From: Manihot esculenta
Lineage: Eukaryota > Streptophyta > Magnoliopsida > Malpighiales > Euphorbiaceae
Direction: 5' to 3'
DNA length: 64,000 nt
Assembly: GCF_001659605.2 (NCBI RefSeq)
Contig: NC_035169.2
Coordinates: 6,562,110 to 6,626,109, forward strand
Under the pieces are notes generated by a model. The model searched no databases. It saw only the letters and a list, made by a program, of their open reading frames with translations, and was not told the origin of the DNA. A program made the position numbers and the translations under genes. Shown here piece by piece: positions 47,301 to 58,691 of the stretch; positions within the stretch are counted from its first letter, which is position 1, and each line of letters begins with the position of its first letter.

Positions 47301-47644
47301 TGCTGGCAAAACCTTTGCTCCAAACCAGCAACAGTAACCTTAGGAGACTTGGAGTGCATGCCACAAACTTTGTGCCTTGAATAATAAGCCTTAGCATCAC
47401 TCAGATCCACTTTGCACCCCTCAACTTGGCACCTGGGTGGCTGCTGCTGTCCACCGTGAACCTTCCTAGCCGGGGCCCCAGACCCAGAAGACGAAGACCC
47501 AGGTGCAGACTTGGCCGGAGTCCCAGCCCCTGCATTCTCAAAATAGATTTTTTGACCAAATTTCAACCCATTTATTGACTCAGCTGGTGGAGAGGAGGCG
47601 TTGGAGTTACCTGACTGAGTCAAACAACCCGAACCCGTTTCCAT
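38373..47644 (-). CDS. SPL9-like: SBP-box transcription factor, SPL9/SPL15-like (374 aa, 3 exons)
   Basis: Exons 47644-47292, 39255-39116 and 39004-38373 sum to 1,125 nt in one frame. The N-terminus ([12 protein letters not shown]) is typical of the SPL9/15 group. The SBP domain covers ~71-147: CQVEGC (C72, C77), HKVCGMH (C94, H97), CQQC (C113, C116), H120 and C132 form the two zinc sites. The basic nuclear signal overlaps its end ([17 protein letters not shown]). The rest is Ser/Gly/Pro-rich. A miR156 site lies in exon 3. Members bind GTAC elements and promote phase change and flowering; miR156 keeps them low in juvenile tissue. Intron 1 is 8,036 bases, far longer than usual for this family as I know it, and carries transposons. 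The first exon-intron joint is where the family always splits the SBP domain. Confidence 0.95.
38706..38725 (-). promoter_or_regulatory. miR156 target site in SPL exon 3
   Basis: The minus strand reads GTGCTCTCTCTCTTCTGTCA, the standard SPL target sequence, encoding the conserved ALSLLS residues (about 260-265). It pairs with miR156 with the single usual mismatch. It predicts post-transcriptional repression by miR156 in young plants. Confidence 0.95.
40407..42382 (+). mobile_element. Degenerate LTR element in SPL intron 1
   Basis: Two related segments, 40407-40644 and about 42086-42382, share CATGGGATGTCTCA, AGGAGAATCCCA, CATTATAAATAT and TTTCTCCTTCT...TATCATTCTAAA in the same order. The first is followed by TGGGTATCATAGAC, a worn form of the iMet primer site, and the second is preceded by a purine-rich AGGAGGAG. 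The 1.44-kb interior has no open frame. No target duplication was found. This looks like an old non-autonomous LTR retrotransposon on the plus strand, opposite to the SPL gene. Confidence 0.6.
43281..43591 (-). mobile_element. TRIM element (311 bp) with ATCCT target duplication
   Basis: Direct repeats 43281-43395 and 43477-43591 are both 115 bp. On the minus strand they start TGTTGAATCCCACAT and end AAATTTAACA. The 81-bp interior starts, on the minus strand, with the primer site TGGTATCAGAGCC directly against the LTR and ends with the purine-rich GTGAGGGG. ATCCT is present at 43276-43280 and 43592-43596. This is a complete terminal-repeat retrotransposon in miniature with no coding capacity, inside intron 1 of the SPL gene and in the same direction as it. 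Confidence 0.92.
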
Positions 47645-48090
47645 AAGTGGTGTTTACAGAACATTCATGGCCTTTTTATGGGTCATTGAGGTCTGAGGAA
47701 GACTAGAAAGGGGTCTGCTCTGCTGGAGTTGGTGTTATTGATTGTAAATAAAAAGAAATACTTAGAAAAAGAGCGAGAAGAGAGAGAGGGGGATGAGTTT
47801 AGCTGGGTCTTAAAGCTTTAAGAGAGAGCAGAAGAAAAAGTAGTAAAAAGCAGACTCCTGACACTGGCCCATGCCAGCGAGGGCTGAAGTATAGTACACT
47901 GACCAAGAGAGACCCCTCTTTTTCTCTCTCTTTCTCTCACTTTCTATCAAAAATAACAGTGAAAATTGAGAAAAGCAGAGACTGAGAAAGTGAAGAGGAG
48001 AGAAAGAGAGTTACTTTGGGAAGTTCAAGGAAGTAGTTTGTCTTGTAATTAATTTACATGTACTGGTTACATAAGCAACTAAACTCGAAT
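47645..48090 (-). promoter_or_regulatory. 5' UTR and promoter region of the SPL gene
   Basis: Upstream of the SPL start on the minus strand. It contains GA/CT-rich runs (47760-47830 and 47915-47950) common in plant 5' UTRs. No TATA box was assigned. Confidence 0.5.
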
Positions 48091-48403
48091 GTCATTTTAT
48101 ATAGATCTTTTCTCTGTTCATTCTCTTTGGCTTTATCGTTTTAGTTTTAGCTTCTCGACTGAGTCGACACTGGCCGACCATTTGCTCATTGTCTTCACCC
48201 CCATTTCTACTCTCACACTGTACTGGGTGGCCATATCAATGGCGCCTGTGAAAGGTCTCAAAGACCCTTTATTTTCTTTAATTTGGGGAGCCATTGGGGA
48301 CCCTCTTCTTCTTCTTCCTCCTCCTCCGTTCTCCTTGGTTGGTGAGCCATCGATTTGCGGAAGGTTAGCATTGAAGCGCAGATGTCCTGATTCGGAAATT
48401 TGA

Positions 48404-49496
48404 TGATTGATGTCTTCAACATCTCCTTTTCTAGTTCTTTTTTTTAATTTTCACTATAATTAGAAGTTGCAGGAAACAAAGGCAATTTTTTTCAGAGGAA
48501 ATGAAAGGCAATTGATGCGGGGAATAAATAGTCAAATAGATGTCATAAAATAAATAAATAAATAAATAAAATGTTATATTTTTAAATTTTAATAAAATAA
48601 CGATAAAAATATTAAATTTCATTTTTTAATTTAAAAATATCTTTAAATTATTTTTAAAATATTAAATGTACTAAAATATAATTAAATAAAATCATTTTGA
48701 AGAGCAATTTTGACTTTTTGACTATAAAATAACTAATAGAGTTTAGGTCTAAAAATATTAAATTAACTTAGAAAGTTAAATTAAATGATTAATGATATTA
48801 ATTTCATTATTTAAACAATAAAATTTTGTACTTAATTTTTAATTAAAATTAATTTTATTGAAAATTTTGAATGAAATAAAATTTTATTTTATTTAAATTC
48901 AAGTCATATGTAAAATACGAATTTTTATTTTCTTTAATTTTAACACTTATTTTGAAAAACATATGTTATATTAAATTAACTTATGTTTATTTTATGTATT
49001 TGCTGGGCACATTATCAATTCCTATCTTTTTTCCAACTTTTATTCTGAAAAACATATTAAATAAACTGAAAGTCTATTTAATCAATAACCAGCAATTTAT
49101 AAACTGAAAATTAAATTAATTTTAATTAGTAAATTACTTTTACATTTTTAAAATATGTCAAAAATTAATTTATATATCTTTTGATTTTAAAAATTCAATA
49201 ATTTATTCTGTATATTTTAATTTTATTTAATTAAAAGTTTATTTGTCCTTTGTTTTTATTAATATATAATTGATGTAACATAATAATCATTAAAAATAAA
49301 TTTTATGCTGATATTCAAATATAAAGACATGTGATCAAGTAATATTCGATTTCACTGAAAAAAAATTCAAATGCCTCATATTTTAGTTTTTTTATTAAAA
49401 CTTGTGCTTTTGATTAAAGAGCGATATTCTATAAAAAATTATTGTTAAAAAACGTAATTCACGAAATCTCTATTACACTTATAGTCATAAGATCAC
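48404..49496. other. AT-rich intergenic DNA
   Basis: No gene supported; includes (AAAT)n near 48550. Sequence becomes repetitive at the right end, where the 184-bp units begin. Confidence 0.65.
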
Positions 49497-50727
49497 ATAT
49501 CTACTAGACGATACTAATCGAATTTTAGGAGATATAATATACAATTCTATCTTTTGACAGTATAAAAATATATAAATATAAAAATTAAGATATACGATTC
49601 TTACACAATTATTATTAAATTCAAAACATTATATTATACGCGCTCTTTTTTTCAATTCACTTACTTAAGTATCAGAGTGTATATCTACTAGCCGATACTA
49701 AACGAATTTTAGGAGATATAATATACAACTCTTTGATAGTATAAAAATATATAAATACACTGTTACCGCTCACGGCCCAGAGCTATCCCTCGCCTGGCCT
49801 CTTGCCACCTCGGGCTTTCCACTGGCGTCGTGAGCAGCTCTTAACATCCCTTCACCCTCACGGATTCCAGGCAGGATTTGTTCCCTTGGGTTCTCGTCAA
49901 ACGCATCCTTCCCCAAGTGGATTTGGCCCAAATTTCCCTTAGGAAATTAGGTCGCCTCCCCCACTGCTCGAACCCTTAACCTCCCACTTTAAGAGAATAG
50001 TCTGGTGAGAGTGAGTACCAATTGTGCCATTGGAACAATTGGTACTTACTCTCACCAGACTATTCCCTTAAAGTGGGAGGTCAAGGGTTCGAGCAGTGGG
50101 GAGAGAGTGAGTTGGAACAATTGGTACTCACTCTCACCAGACTATTCCCTTAAAGTGGGAGGTCAAGGGTTCGAGCAGTGGGGGAGGCGACCTAATTTCT
50201 AAGGGAAATTTGGGCCAAATCCACTTGGGGAAGGATGCGTTTGACGAGAACCCAAGGGGACAAATCCTGCCTGGAAGAGAACCCAAGGGGACAAATCCTG
50301 CCTGGAACCCGTGAGGGTGAAGGGATGTTAAGAGCTGCTCACGACGCCAGTGGAAAGCCCGAGGTGGCGAGAGGGCCAGGCGAGGGATAGCCCTGGGCCG
50401 TGAGCGGTAACAGTGTCGAGGATCACGTCCGGGCTGTTACATTATACGTGCTCTTTTTTTCAACTCACTTACTTAAGTATCGGATCGGAATGTATATCTA
50501 CTAGCCGATACTAATCGAATTTTAGAAGATATAATATACAACTCCATCTTTTGACAGTATAAAAATATATAAATCTAAAAATTAAAATATACAATTCTTA
50601 CACAATTATTGTTAAATTCAAAACATTATATTATACGCGCTCTTCTTTTCAACTCACTTACTTAAATATCAGAGTATTTCTTAAGTATCGAAGTGTTTCA
50701 ACTCACTGATTTAAGTATCAGAGTGAT
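49497..50727. repeat. ~184-bp tandem repeat, three units, interrupted by the hairpin
   Basis: Units begin ATATCTACTAG(A/C)CGATACT at 49497, 49681 and 50494. Each contains GGAGATATAATATACAA, CTTTTGACAGTATAAAA, TTAAATTCAAAACATTATAT and TTCAACTCACTTACTTAAG in order. Unit 2 is split: its left part ends at 49757 and its right end resumes at ~50442 (TTATACGTGCTC), with about 55 bases missing and the hairpin in between. The array fades out after 50727. Confidence 0.85.
49758..50441. repeat. Large, nearly perfect inverted repeat (arms ~268 and ~381 bp, 9-nt loop)
   Basis: The left arm 49758-50025 (from CACTGTTACCGCTCACGG) is the reverse complement of the right arm 50035-50415 (to CCGTGAGCGGTAACAGTG), with the loop at 50026-50034. 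The right arm is longer because of two internal duplications: an 82-bp unit repeated from 50032 and 50114, and a 30-bp unit (AGAACCCAAGGGGACAAATC...) repeated at about 50247 and 50277. It then extends 26 bases to GGGCTGTTACA at 50441. The arms are GC-richer than the AT-rich surroundings. TGGCACAATTGG (across the loop on the minus strand) and GGGTTCGAGCAG in the arms resemble tRNA A and B boxes, but this is weak. Confidence 0.93.
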
Positions 50728-53683
50728 TACGCAGATGCCAACCACCTTATTTTTCTTTTTTTTTTCATAATTATCGATCGTAATATAATTTCGTTTCAGT
50801 TCTATTAATAATATATTTTAATTTTTAAATTTTATTAAAATTAATATTTATAACATTTTAATTTCTGAAATGTAATTTTATTAAAATTTATGAAAATGTG
50901 AACATATTATAAAATAAAAACATTAATATTTTTTCAAAAATTAATACTAAAAGTTCAAATAATTAATATTAAGAGTTAATATTTCAATCCATTGGAAGCG
51001 TTAAAAAAATGTGTATATTGAATTGAAGAAAAAGGTTGCAATTAATTATTTAAATGATAAATTCATAATTTTACATATATTGATAAATATAATTTTAATT
51101 ACATTAATTAAAGACTTAAATAGTAAAGCATAGTACATTTTGTAATTCTCTCAAAGGTTCTTTTTAAAGATTGAGAATTCAAGATACTGTTGTTGAAAAA
51201 TTATTATTTAAAATATTAAAATAACAATTAAACAAATAGAAGATAATTGTTCTGAAGCTCTTACAAGTAAAATGTGTGCTAATTTCAATTTTAAGAATAA
51301 GTTATCAAAATCTATCATATCACCATTTATTTGTATTTATTTAATGGAGTTGACTATTATATTTAATAAATTTAATATTTTTAAAATGAATATAATTAAA
51401 AAATTAATATTTTTTAATATTTATAAAAAGTAAAGTAAATAAAAAATTATTAAATATAAAATATATATTTTTTAAAAAATATACCAATTGATTAGTTGAT
51501 TCTATGCCATAAAATAATTAATTTCTCTTAAAAATAAAAAATAAAAAAAGAGAGGGAGAAAGGCAAAAAGTTGATAGAAGGGGCACTCCACGAGGAAAGT
51601 GGAAGAAGAAAATTGATTTGAAAAATGTCATGAGAAGATGTGACGCTTTTGGGTTATGGGGAGTAGTGGTGTTGGCAAATGTGACGCATAATTATTACAT
51701 CACTCGATATTTGCATTTGCTCCCACTAAGGCTGCACGGAATTCGATTTCAATTAATCGGACTGAATTAAAATTTTAGATTAATTTATTAAAAATTTTAA
51801 TTTAATCCGATTTTAATTTTTAAAAATTCACTTTAATTGATTTAATTTAATTTTTAATTAATATATTTAATAAATTATTAAATGAGTTATAAATTTTTAG
51901 CATTTGGGCTGGCGAAAAAACTCATTTTAAAACTAAAAAGGTCAACATTTTGAATTTGCATATTGTAATTTTTTTTAAATTTAATAACAAAAGATCCTAA
52001 AACATCTAAGCTCGAAACAGTTGACACCTTTTTCAACACGAGTTCCCACATTATTACTCGCTTTCTCTTAACTGTGTACGCCTTTTCTCCGTATCTTATA
52101 TTTTTATAATTAAATTTATTTAAATATATTTACCATTAAAATTATATTTATAAATATAAATTTATTTAAAATTATATTAATATTAATATTATATAAAAAT
52201 ATATAATAATTTATAAAATTTAAATTTATAGTAAAAAATTATAAACTAATAAATCAGTTAATATAATTTAAAAAAAACTTTTTAATATCTTTTAGTATTT
52301 GAATCATTCAAAAGATTTATTATAAAAAATATTTTTTAAATATAAATTGTTTTTTTTTTCAAATAAATGAGGACTTAATCCTAATTTAATTGAGAGAGGC
52401 ACGTGCGCAAGAACTCCAAATCATTCCCTATTAAAAAATAACGATCCATTTCATTAATATGAATTGTTTGACGGGTTCGGATTACCCAATTAGGATAGTT
52501 AAGAAAATTTTTGATAAAAGAATTTTTTACAATAAAATTAAAATTCAAGGATACAATTCCAAAATTTTAAAATTTATATATTAAATCAAAATATATACTT
52601 TCCGAAATTTTAAAAAGTAAACAGTAAAAATCCTATGAACACTGCTTAGAAGCCAGGGTTGCCCCCTCCTAGGAAGCACCCAATCCATGAAAGATAGTGG
52701 TGCATCTGTTCAAAATAATTTTTTTTTTAATTTATAAAAAATATAATTAAAATTAAAATATTTAATAAAAAAATATTAGTTATTTTGAGGTCAACACACG
52801 GAAATCAATATTTTCAAACCAAGGATGGTCGTCAAAAATAAATGAATAGACTTCCACAATACCAACCTCCAAAGCAACCAATTTCATCTTTATATAGTGG
52901 TGACCTTATTCGTAGCTTTAGCCTTAACTCAGCATTGTCGCACTTTCTTACTAAAGTTGTCTGCTTTCTTTTTCATAGTGGACCAAATTTATACTTGACT
53001 CATTAATTTTGCTGCTGACACTTTTCTCCAACGTGTTACATAGATTCATTGAGAAAAATTATTATTTAATTTATAATATGAAAAAAAAATTTAATTATTT
53101 TTTTAATTTAAAAATATACATTTATAAGAGAATTGAACTTTGTTCATTAAAGCCTTACTAATTCATCTAATAGACCGTAAGCAATTAAAGAGAAATTTAA
53201 AAAACATGTGTTAAAATGAGACATATCTATAAAGCATATCGTTTTGAGATTAAAAAAAAAAACTTGGAAGCAATTGAACAGAGAAAATTTTTTTCTCTCT
53301 CAGTTTTACATTCATTTAGAGGCTCTATTCTTTAATTATTGTTGTTTTATATTCATTTAGAGGCTCTATTATCTAATTATTACTACTTGTCGATCGTTCC
53401 CTATCCCTTTCGAGTGGGATGGTTCTTCATATTCCATTTAAAGTTTATGGATTCTTCCTTCCCTCAATTCAAGTGGATGTATTTTTTTTTTATTATAAAT
53501 CTAGACTTCACATAATGAATTATTTATTAAGTATGCTTTTTGATAATTGAGGCAAAAATTTTTAAGTATTGGCGTATTTCTTGGGGACTTATTTTCTGTT
53601 GGGGTCACTAGTATTTTTGGGAGACACAAGTCTTGATTTTGCTTTGCCCAGCTCTGATGAAGGGCACAAAGGATGTCCTTAGC
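50728..53683. other. AT-rich intergenic DNA
   Basis: About 3 kb with no supported gene. A ~40-bp direct repeat (TTCATTTAGAGGCTCTATT) occurs at about 53310 and 53351. Confidence 0.65.
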
Positions 53684-53993
53684 TAGTGACGGTTCATTGG
53701 GTATTAAAAGTATTTTGGAAGATGCAAGTGAGTCACGAAAAACACACCATCTCTTTTCTTTTTTGAAAATATTGGACTTGTAGTCTCCCTACTCTAGACT
53801 TATTTACTTTTCTCCTTTATTATGAATATGAGATATTAGTGATGGTTCATTGGGTATCAAAGGTAATTTGGAAGATACAAGTGAGTCACGAAAAACACAC
53901 CGACCTCTTCTTTTTTTTGAAAATATTAGACTTGAGGTTTCTTTACCCTAAACTTATTTGCTTTTCTTCTTTATTATATATGAGATATTAGTG
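53684..53993. repeat. Tandem duplication of a ~157-bp unit
   Basis: Copy 1 (53684-53840) and copy 2 (53841-53993) share TAGTGA(C/T)GGTTCATTGGGTAT, CAAGTGAGTCACGAAAAACA and TTATTATGAATATGAGATAT-like blocks in order, with about 10% differences. No frame is conserved. Confidence 0.85.
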
Positions 53994-56900
53994 GCTTTAG
54001 TAGAATCTTTTGTTTGAGTTTAGAGAGCTTTAATGATTTATTTCTCTTTGAAGATGGGTATCACTAGCTTTTGTGTTGCTTCATCTAAAATTTTCTCCGT
54101 TCAATCGATTGCATGAAAAACAACGTGTTAAGAATTTGATATTTTGAATTCAAGTCAATCGATTATCTTTAAGTTCTTTCCTTAAATTAAATTTTCTTTT
54201 AAACTAAATTTATTTTATTTTATATAATATCTTAATCTCTTAATCTTAACTTTATAATTTATATAAATTTATCTACTCCATAAAGTATTATCTTCCAAAA
54301 AAAAAATTCTTCTATACACTTTACAGGGTAATAAATTTCTAAAAATAAAATAAATTAAACTATTAATTGTTATTTTTAAGATAGTATTGATTTTATATTA
54401 TCTAATTAATAAAGTAGATTTCCATTTTTTTAAAACCATGTATCTAGATTTCCACACTTTATCAAAAGAAATAAAGTAAAATTGAATTTGGTGGAAAAAT
54501 AAATTACATCAATGATTACATCATCATCAACAACAACAAAAGAAGATATGTGAAATTGAGAGAGAGAAAAAGGAAAAAACAAAAAAATGTAAAACCATCA
54601 ATTGGATAAAGAGAGCATAATAATAAAAGTAACTTTTGAGGTAAAAACAAAAGATAGTGTTTGACAGTGGTCCAAGTATTTATTGTCTCCATTCAAACTG
54701 CTGTGCAGTATTTTATGTCAATAAAAATATTTAAAGAATTGATTATGAAAAGATATTTTTTTATAATTTTTAATTAATTAATATACAAAATTATTAATTA
54801 TTAAAATAAATAATAATTAGTAAAATAATTAATATTAAAAATAACAATATTTAATTTAAATCGAAAAAATCGAATTACTTCTACCTATCTTAAATATATA
54901 CCAACCTATCTTAAATACATACCAACAAATACAAGTCCACCTTCCCCACTCATATCAAAAATAAATTTAGGGGCCCCTACCCAATATCTCTATAGGATTT
55001 CTACCACTAAATGAGGACCCAATGTTGTTGTCAAGATCAAAATAGAAATGTGGATGGAGGGGAGAAGGACGGGTCCCTTGAAAATTGCTTCAAACATTAT
55101 TAGAACATTGCTTACTATAGGCCCCATGGTCACAAATCTTTCCTAGGAGCATCCACAGAGCCATGAGCTAGTCTGTCATTGATCTCATTTTCATCAGAAT
55201 CGGCTATTATTGTCTTTAAAGTTAAAAAAAATTCTTAATAACACCGAAGAGTACAAATTATTTGAGGGAAAAACTTAGTTTCAATTTATAAGAAACAATA
55301 TTATTAGGAAAGGCAACTATTGATTCAATTACAAGTTGTTATCTCTCCCACAATAACTATCATTTAAAAAAAAAATCTAAAATTATCTATTAATTTGAGA
55401 ATTTTAAAGTAATATTAATTTTCATTTTTCATATATTGTTTAAATCATTTAATTTTAAAGTAATATTTTGGTCTTTTGATTCAAGATTGTAAATTGCTTC
55501 TATTTAGTTATGAAGAAACAAGATGTAGTTTTATTCACAGGTCTGCGAATGGTGTCGCTCATATTCTAGTAACATCGGCTCATTCTAAGTCAGGTCAAGA
55601 AATTTGGGTTCATGTCCCTCCTCCTTATATAGTTTATTTAATGGTTTTGAGTTAATGATATTTCTCTCATTTTTTTTTTTAAAAAATCATTTAATACTAA
55701 TATGTAGAAAAATATAACCATCTAAAAGGGTGTTTTACAGAAATTATTATAAATTTTTTTTACAAATAAGATTATCGATTAATCTTGTTGATTTAAATAA
55801 ATAGATTTTAAATGACAATATGAGATGGAATTAATAATATTTAGTTTAATTTTAATATTGAAGTAGCCTGAAATTGTATATTTTTATTTAAAATTTATTC
55901 TGTATTTTTAGTTAAAATTTACGTTTATTTATAAATGGAAGAAAGAAATGAAGAATATATATCATTAATTGTAAATGAAGGAAAAGGAAAGTAATTGGAC
56001 TTAATCATAATTATTAAATAATTTAGACGCTTTCCTTATCTTTTGTGATAGAGAAATGAAATCTAGGATGTATAAATTCTAATAATTTTTTTAAGAAAAA
56101 TCAATATTTATAAAAAAAATTTAAAATTAAATATTATTATATTAAATTAAAACTTACTTAAAATAAAATTTAAAAATTTGTTTGAGATAAAATTTAAAAA
56201 TTTGTTTGAGAAAAAAAAATTAAATTAGGCTTTCAACCATTTGTTTTCAAATTTTAATTTTAATTTAAATTCGATTTCACGTACTCCATAATCATTAAAT
56301 GTTTTTGTTAATTATTTAAAAAAAATAAAAGCTCAATTTTATTAAAAAAATAAAAAATAAAACTCAACTGATAATAATATATTATTTTTATTAATATAGA
56401 AATATTAAATCATAATTAAAATTAAAATATTTTAATTAAATTTTAAAATATTAAAAATAAAATATAAAAAAATTTATTAAAAAATTGTACTGATAAAACT
56501 GAAGTAAATTAAATTATGTCAATTCAATTTAATTATTATTTAAAATTAATTTAATTTAATTTTTATAAATATTAAAATTTAAAATTTTAATTTATTTAAT
56601 TTAATTTAATTTTAAGCCGACTCTACTGACAATTATCACCGTAACCCATTAAACATATGTTCATGAATAATTGAGCCCATGTTGTCTTAATTGGGACAAA
56701 ATCAATAGGCTTTAGTTTGAGCTCTTGAGGAAGCATGTACAGGTTGGCCATGGCAAACTAGTTCCATGGCCTTGCAGCATTGTAACATATAATTAATGGT
56801 TTAATGGTCCCCAGTGCCAGTGATTTAACTATTTGAAGAAGATGACTTACCTAACACAAACAAACAAAGAGAGAAGGAGAACATTTGAAAAAATTCATGT

Positions 56901-58274
56901 GCCATTGATCCTAGAGATCGCGACGAGTAGGGCATAGGATACCTTTTAACATTCAATTTGATTAAATTTTAATAGAATAAATTTGGATAATATATATTTT
57001 AAACAGTTATATAAAAAAATATATATATATTTTAGTAATATTTATAATTTTTTATATATTTATTTAAAAATTAAAATTGAAATATTTTTTAAAATAAAAA
57101 TTATTAAAATATATAAAATTAAACAGATTCATAATGAAATTTAGAATGAGTTTGAATAGTTAAAATAAATTTTAATTAAATTTATAACGGATTTAAATAA
57201 ATCCCGATAATATTAATCGGGTGGGGTGATCCGCCTCCCAAAATTAAACCTAATTTAGATTATCATATATGTCTAAAAGTTCTAGCATTGTTCTGATTGA
57301 GAGTTTTTCTATCAACCATGCATAGAGTTTCATCCACAACTGAACACATTGAACATGTTTAAGTTCCTTCCACCACACCACAGTCAATAAGCTTAACTTC
57401 ATTACAAGCTTCTGCTCATCATTGTTACTCTGCAACTTTACACTTCTCTACCACCAAGCCTTCAGAGTCTTGACTTTACCTTTCGTCAACAAATCTATAA
57501 TTCATCAGAGCAGCAAGCTGCATTTCAAACAATGAAAAAAGATAATGAAAGCTGATTCAACTGGTTGTGTTATCATCCCAAGAGAATATGTTCATGTTAT
57601 ATAAACTTTTTTCAGGAAAATAACAAGCAGCTAAGACTAGTCAGTCATCTACTGCCAGCAAAAGAGAAACAAAGCTTTTCTTTCCTTATTCATATGCCAT
57701 ACCTTGTTGAAAAGAAACACACAATGCTAGATACACACGCACTTGTCAATCACAATATATATATATATAAAAAAAGACATAGAAACTTAACATGATTCAA
57801 CTATAAAGTCACATTCTTGGACAAGTCAGAGATAAAGTTCTACTATAATGAAAGAAAGTGCGACACAATCTCTTGAAGCACTCAAATCCTAAACCCATTT
57901 CCAAAAATCTTGCAGATTTCACAAGATAGGAGAAATACAGTTATTCACACCTCATAACTTTCGGGTCCAATCACAATTCAGCCATGAAAAAATATATTCA
58001 AATTTCAAGCCATATAATCAATATAAGTAAATGCAAATAGCAGAAGACTCGCAAGTAATACTGATGGTGGGAGGTTTATGCAGAACCATATTAAGTAAAA
58101 TTAGTGTTCTAACCTCCATATCAAAATTATCTATTCCTAGGAAATTGAATCAACATTACAAAAACAAATAGCATATAACAAAAAATAAACTTCTGAAACC
58201 AAATATAAGCCAATAAAAAACTCTGCTTCCATAGAAAAGAAGATATAAATCCATTAAAACAACAAACATGAACT
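53994..58274. other. AT-rich intergenic DNA
   Basis: No gene could be supported over 4.3 kb. A minus-strand patch at 57290-57435 (AEACNEVKLIDCGVVEGT in one frame) has coding-like composition but stops on both sides and no family I recognise. A (TA)n run is near 57757. The 3' UTR of the AT-hook gene probably lies in the last few hundred bases. Confidence 0.6.
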
Positions 58275-58691
58275 TCACTTGCACTCAACAACAGCTTCTG
58301 CAGCCCTTCTGGGCTTGTTTTTTCGCCTGCTACCATTTTGTCGAAATCCAATATTCACTATTGAATTATCAGTACTCAATTTTGTTCCAACAACATTGGT
58401 TTCTTTGACTGAATCTGAATTTTCTTTGATAAGTGCAGGCCTCTTCCTTTTGCGTCCATTCTCTGCAACAGCATGATTTTTCACATCTTTAGAAGAAATG
58501 GAATCTTTTGAATCCTTAGCATCTTCTTTTATCTCAACAATTTCTTCTTCTTCTTCATTATCATCTTTCAAAGGCTTTGTTGGCCTTCCTCTTCTTCTAT
58601 AAGCAGGAACCTTTTCTTCTTCACCGCTGGCAGGATCCTCATGTGAAGCAATAACAGTCTGCTTCTTCCCTTTCCCTCTCCCCCTTCCCAT
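58275..58691 (-). CDS. Small AT-hook-like nuclear protein (138 aa)
   Basis: A single coding exon from ATG at 58691 to TGA at 58275. The protein is highly charged with no membrane segment or globular domain. It starts with a Gly/Arg/Lys tail (MGRGRGKGKK), has an AT-hook-like core RRRGRPTKP at 32-40, an acidic run (EEEEEIVEIKED), a nuclear-signal-like GRKRKRP at 79-85 and a basic C-terminus SRRKNKPRRA. AT-hooks bind the minor groove of AT-rich DNA, so a chromatin role is likely but unproven. I recall similar short uncharacterised proteins in other plants but no named family. A CTTTC/CTTCC-rich leader up to ~59100 and a possible 5' UTR intron upstream fit a real gene; exact UTR exons were not resolved. 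Confidence 0.75.
   Translation of the reverse strand: MGRGRGKGKKQTVIASHEDPASGEEEKVPAYRRRGRPTKPLKDDNEEEEEIVEIKEDAKDSKDSISSKDVKNHAVAENGRKRKRPALIKENSDSVKETNVVGTKLSTDNSIVNIGFRQNGSRRKNKPRRAAEAVVECK

Noticed and set aside
48089..48403. 104-aa plus-strand frame upstream of the SPL gene
   Set aside because: Ends in a CTT-rich low-complexity stretch and has no known domain. The region is better explained as SPL promoter.
50020..50100. A tRNA gene near the hairpin loop
   Set aside because: A- and B-box-like motifs are present but no cloverleaf could be drawn. At most this is a tRNA-derived SINE head.
50005..50202. 65-aa frame in the hairpin
   Set aside because: Made of the duplicated hairpin arm; no independent evidence of coding.
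57250..57435. 61-aa minus-strand frame
   Set aside because: Another frame over the same bases looks more coding-like (AEACNEVKLIDCGVVEGT), but both are short and unbounded by splice sites; no family recognised.
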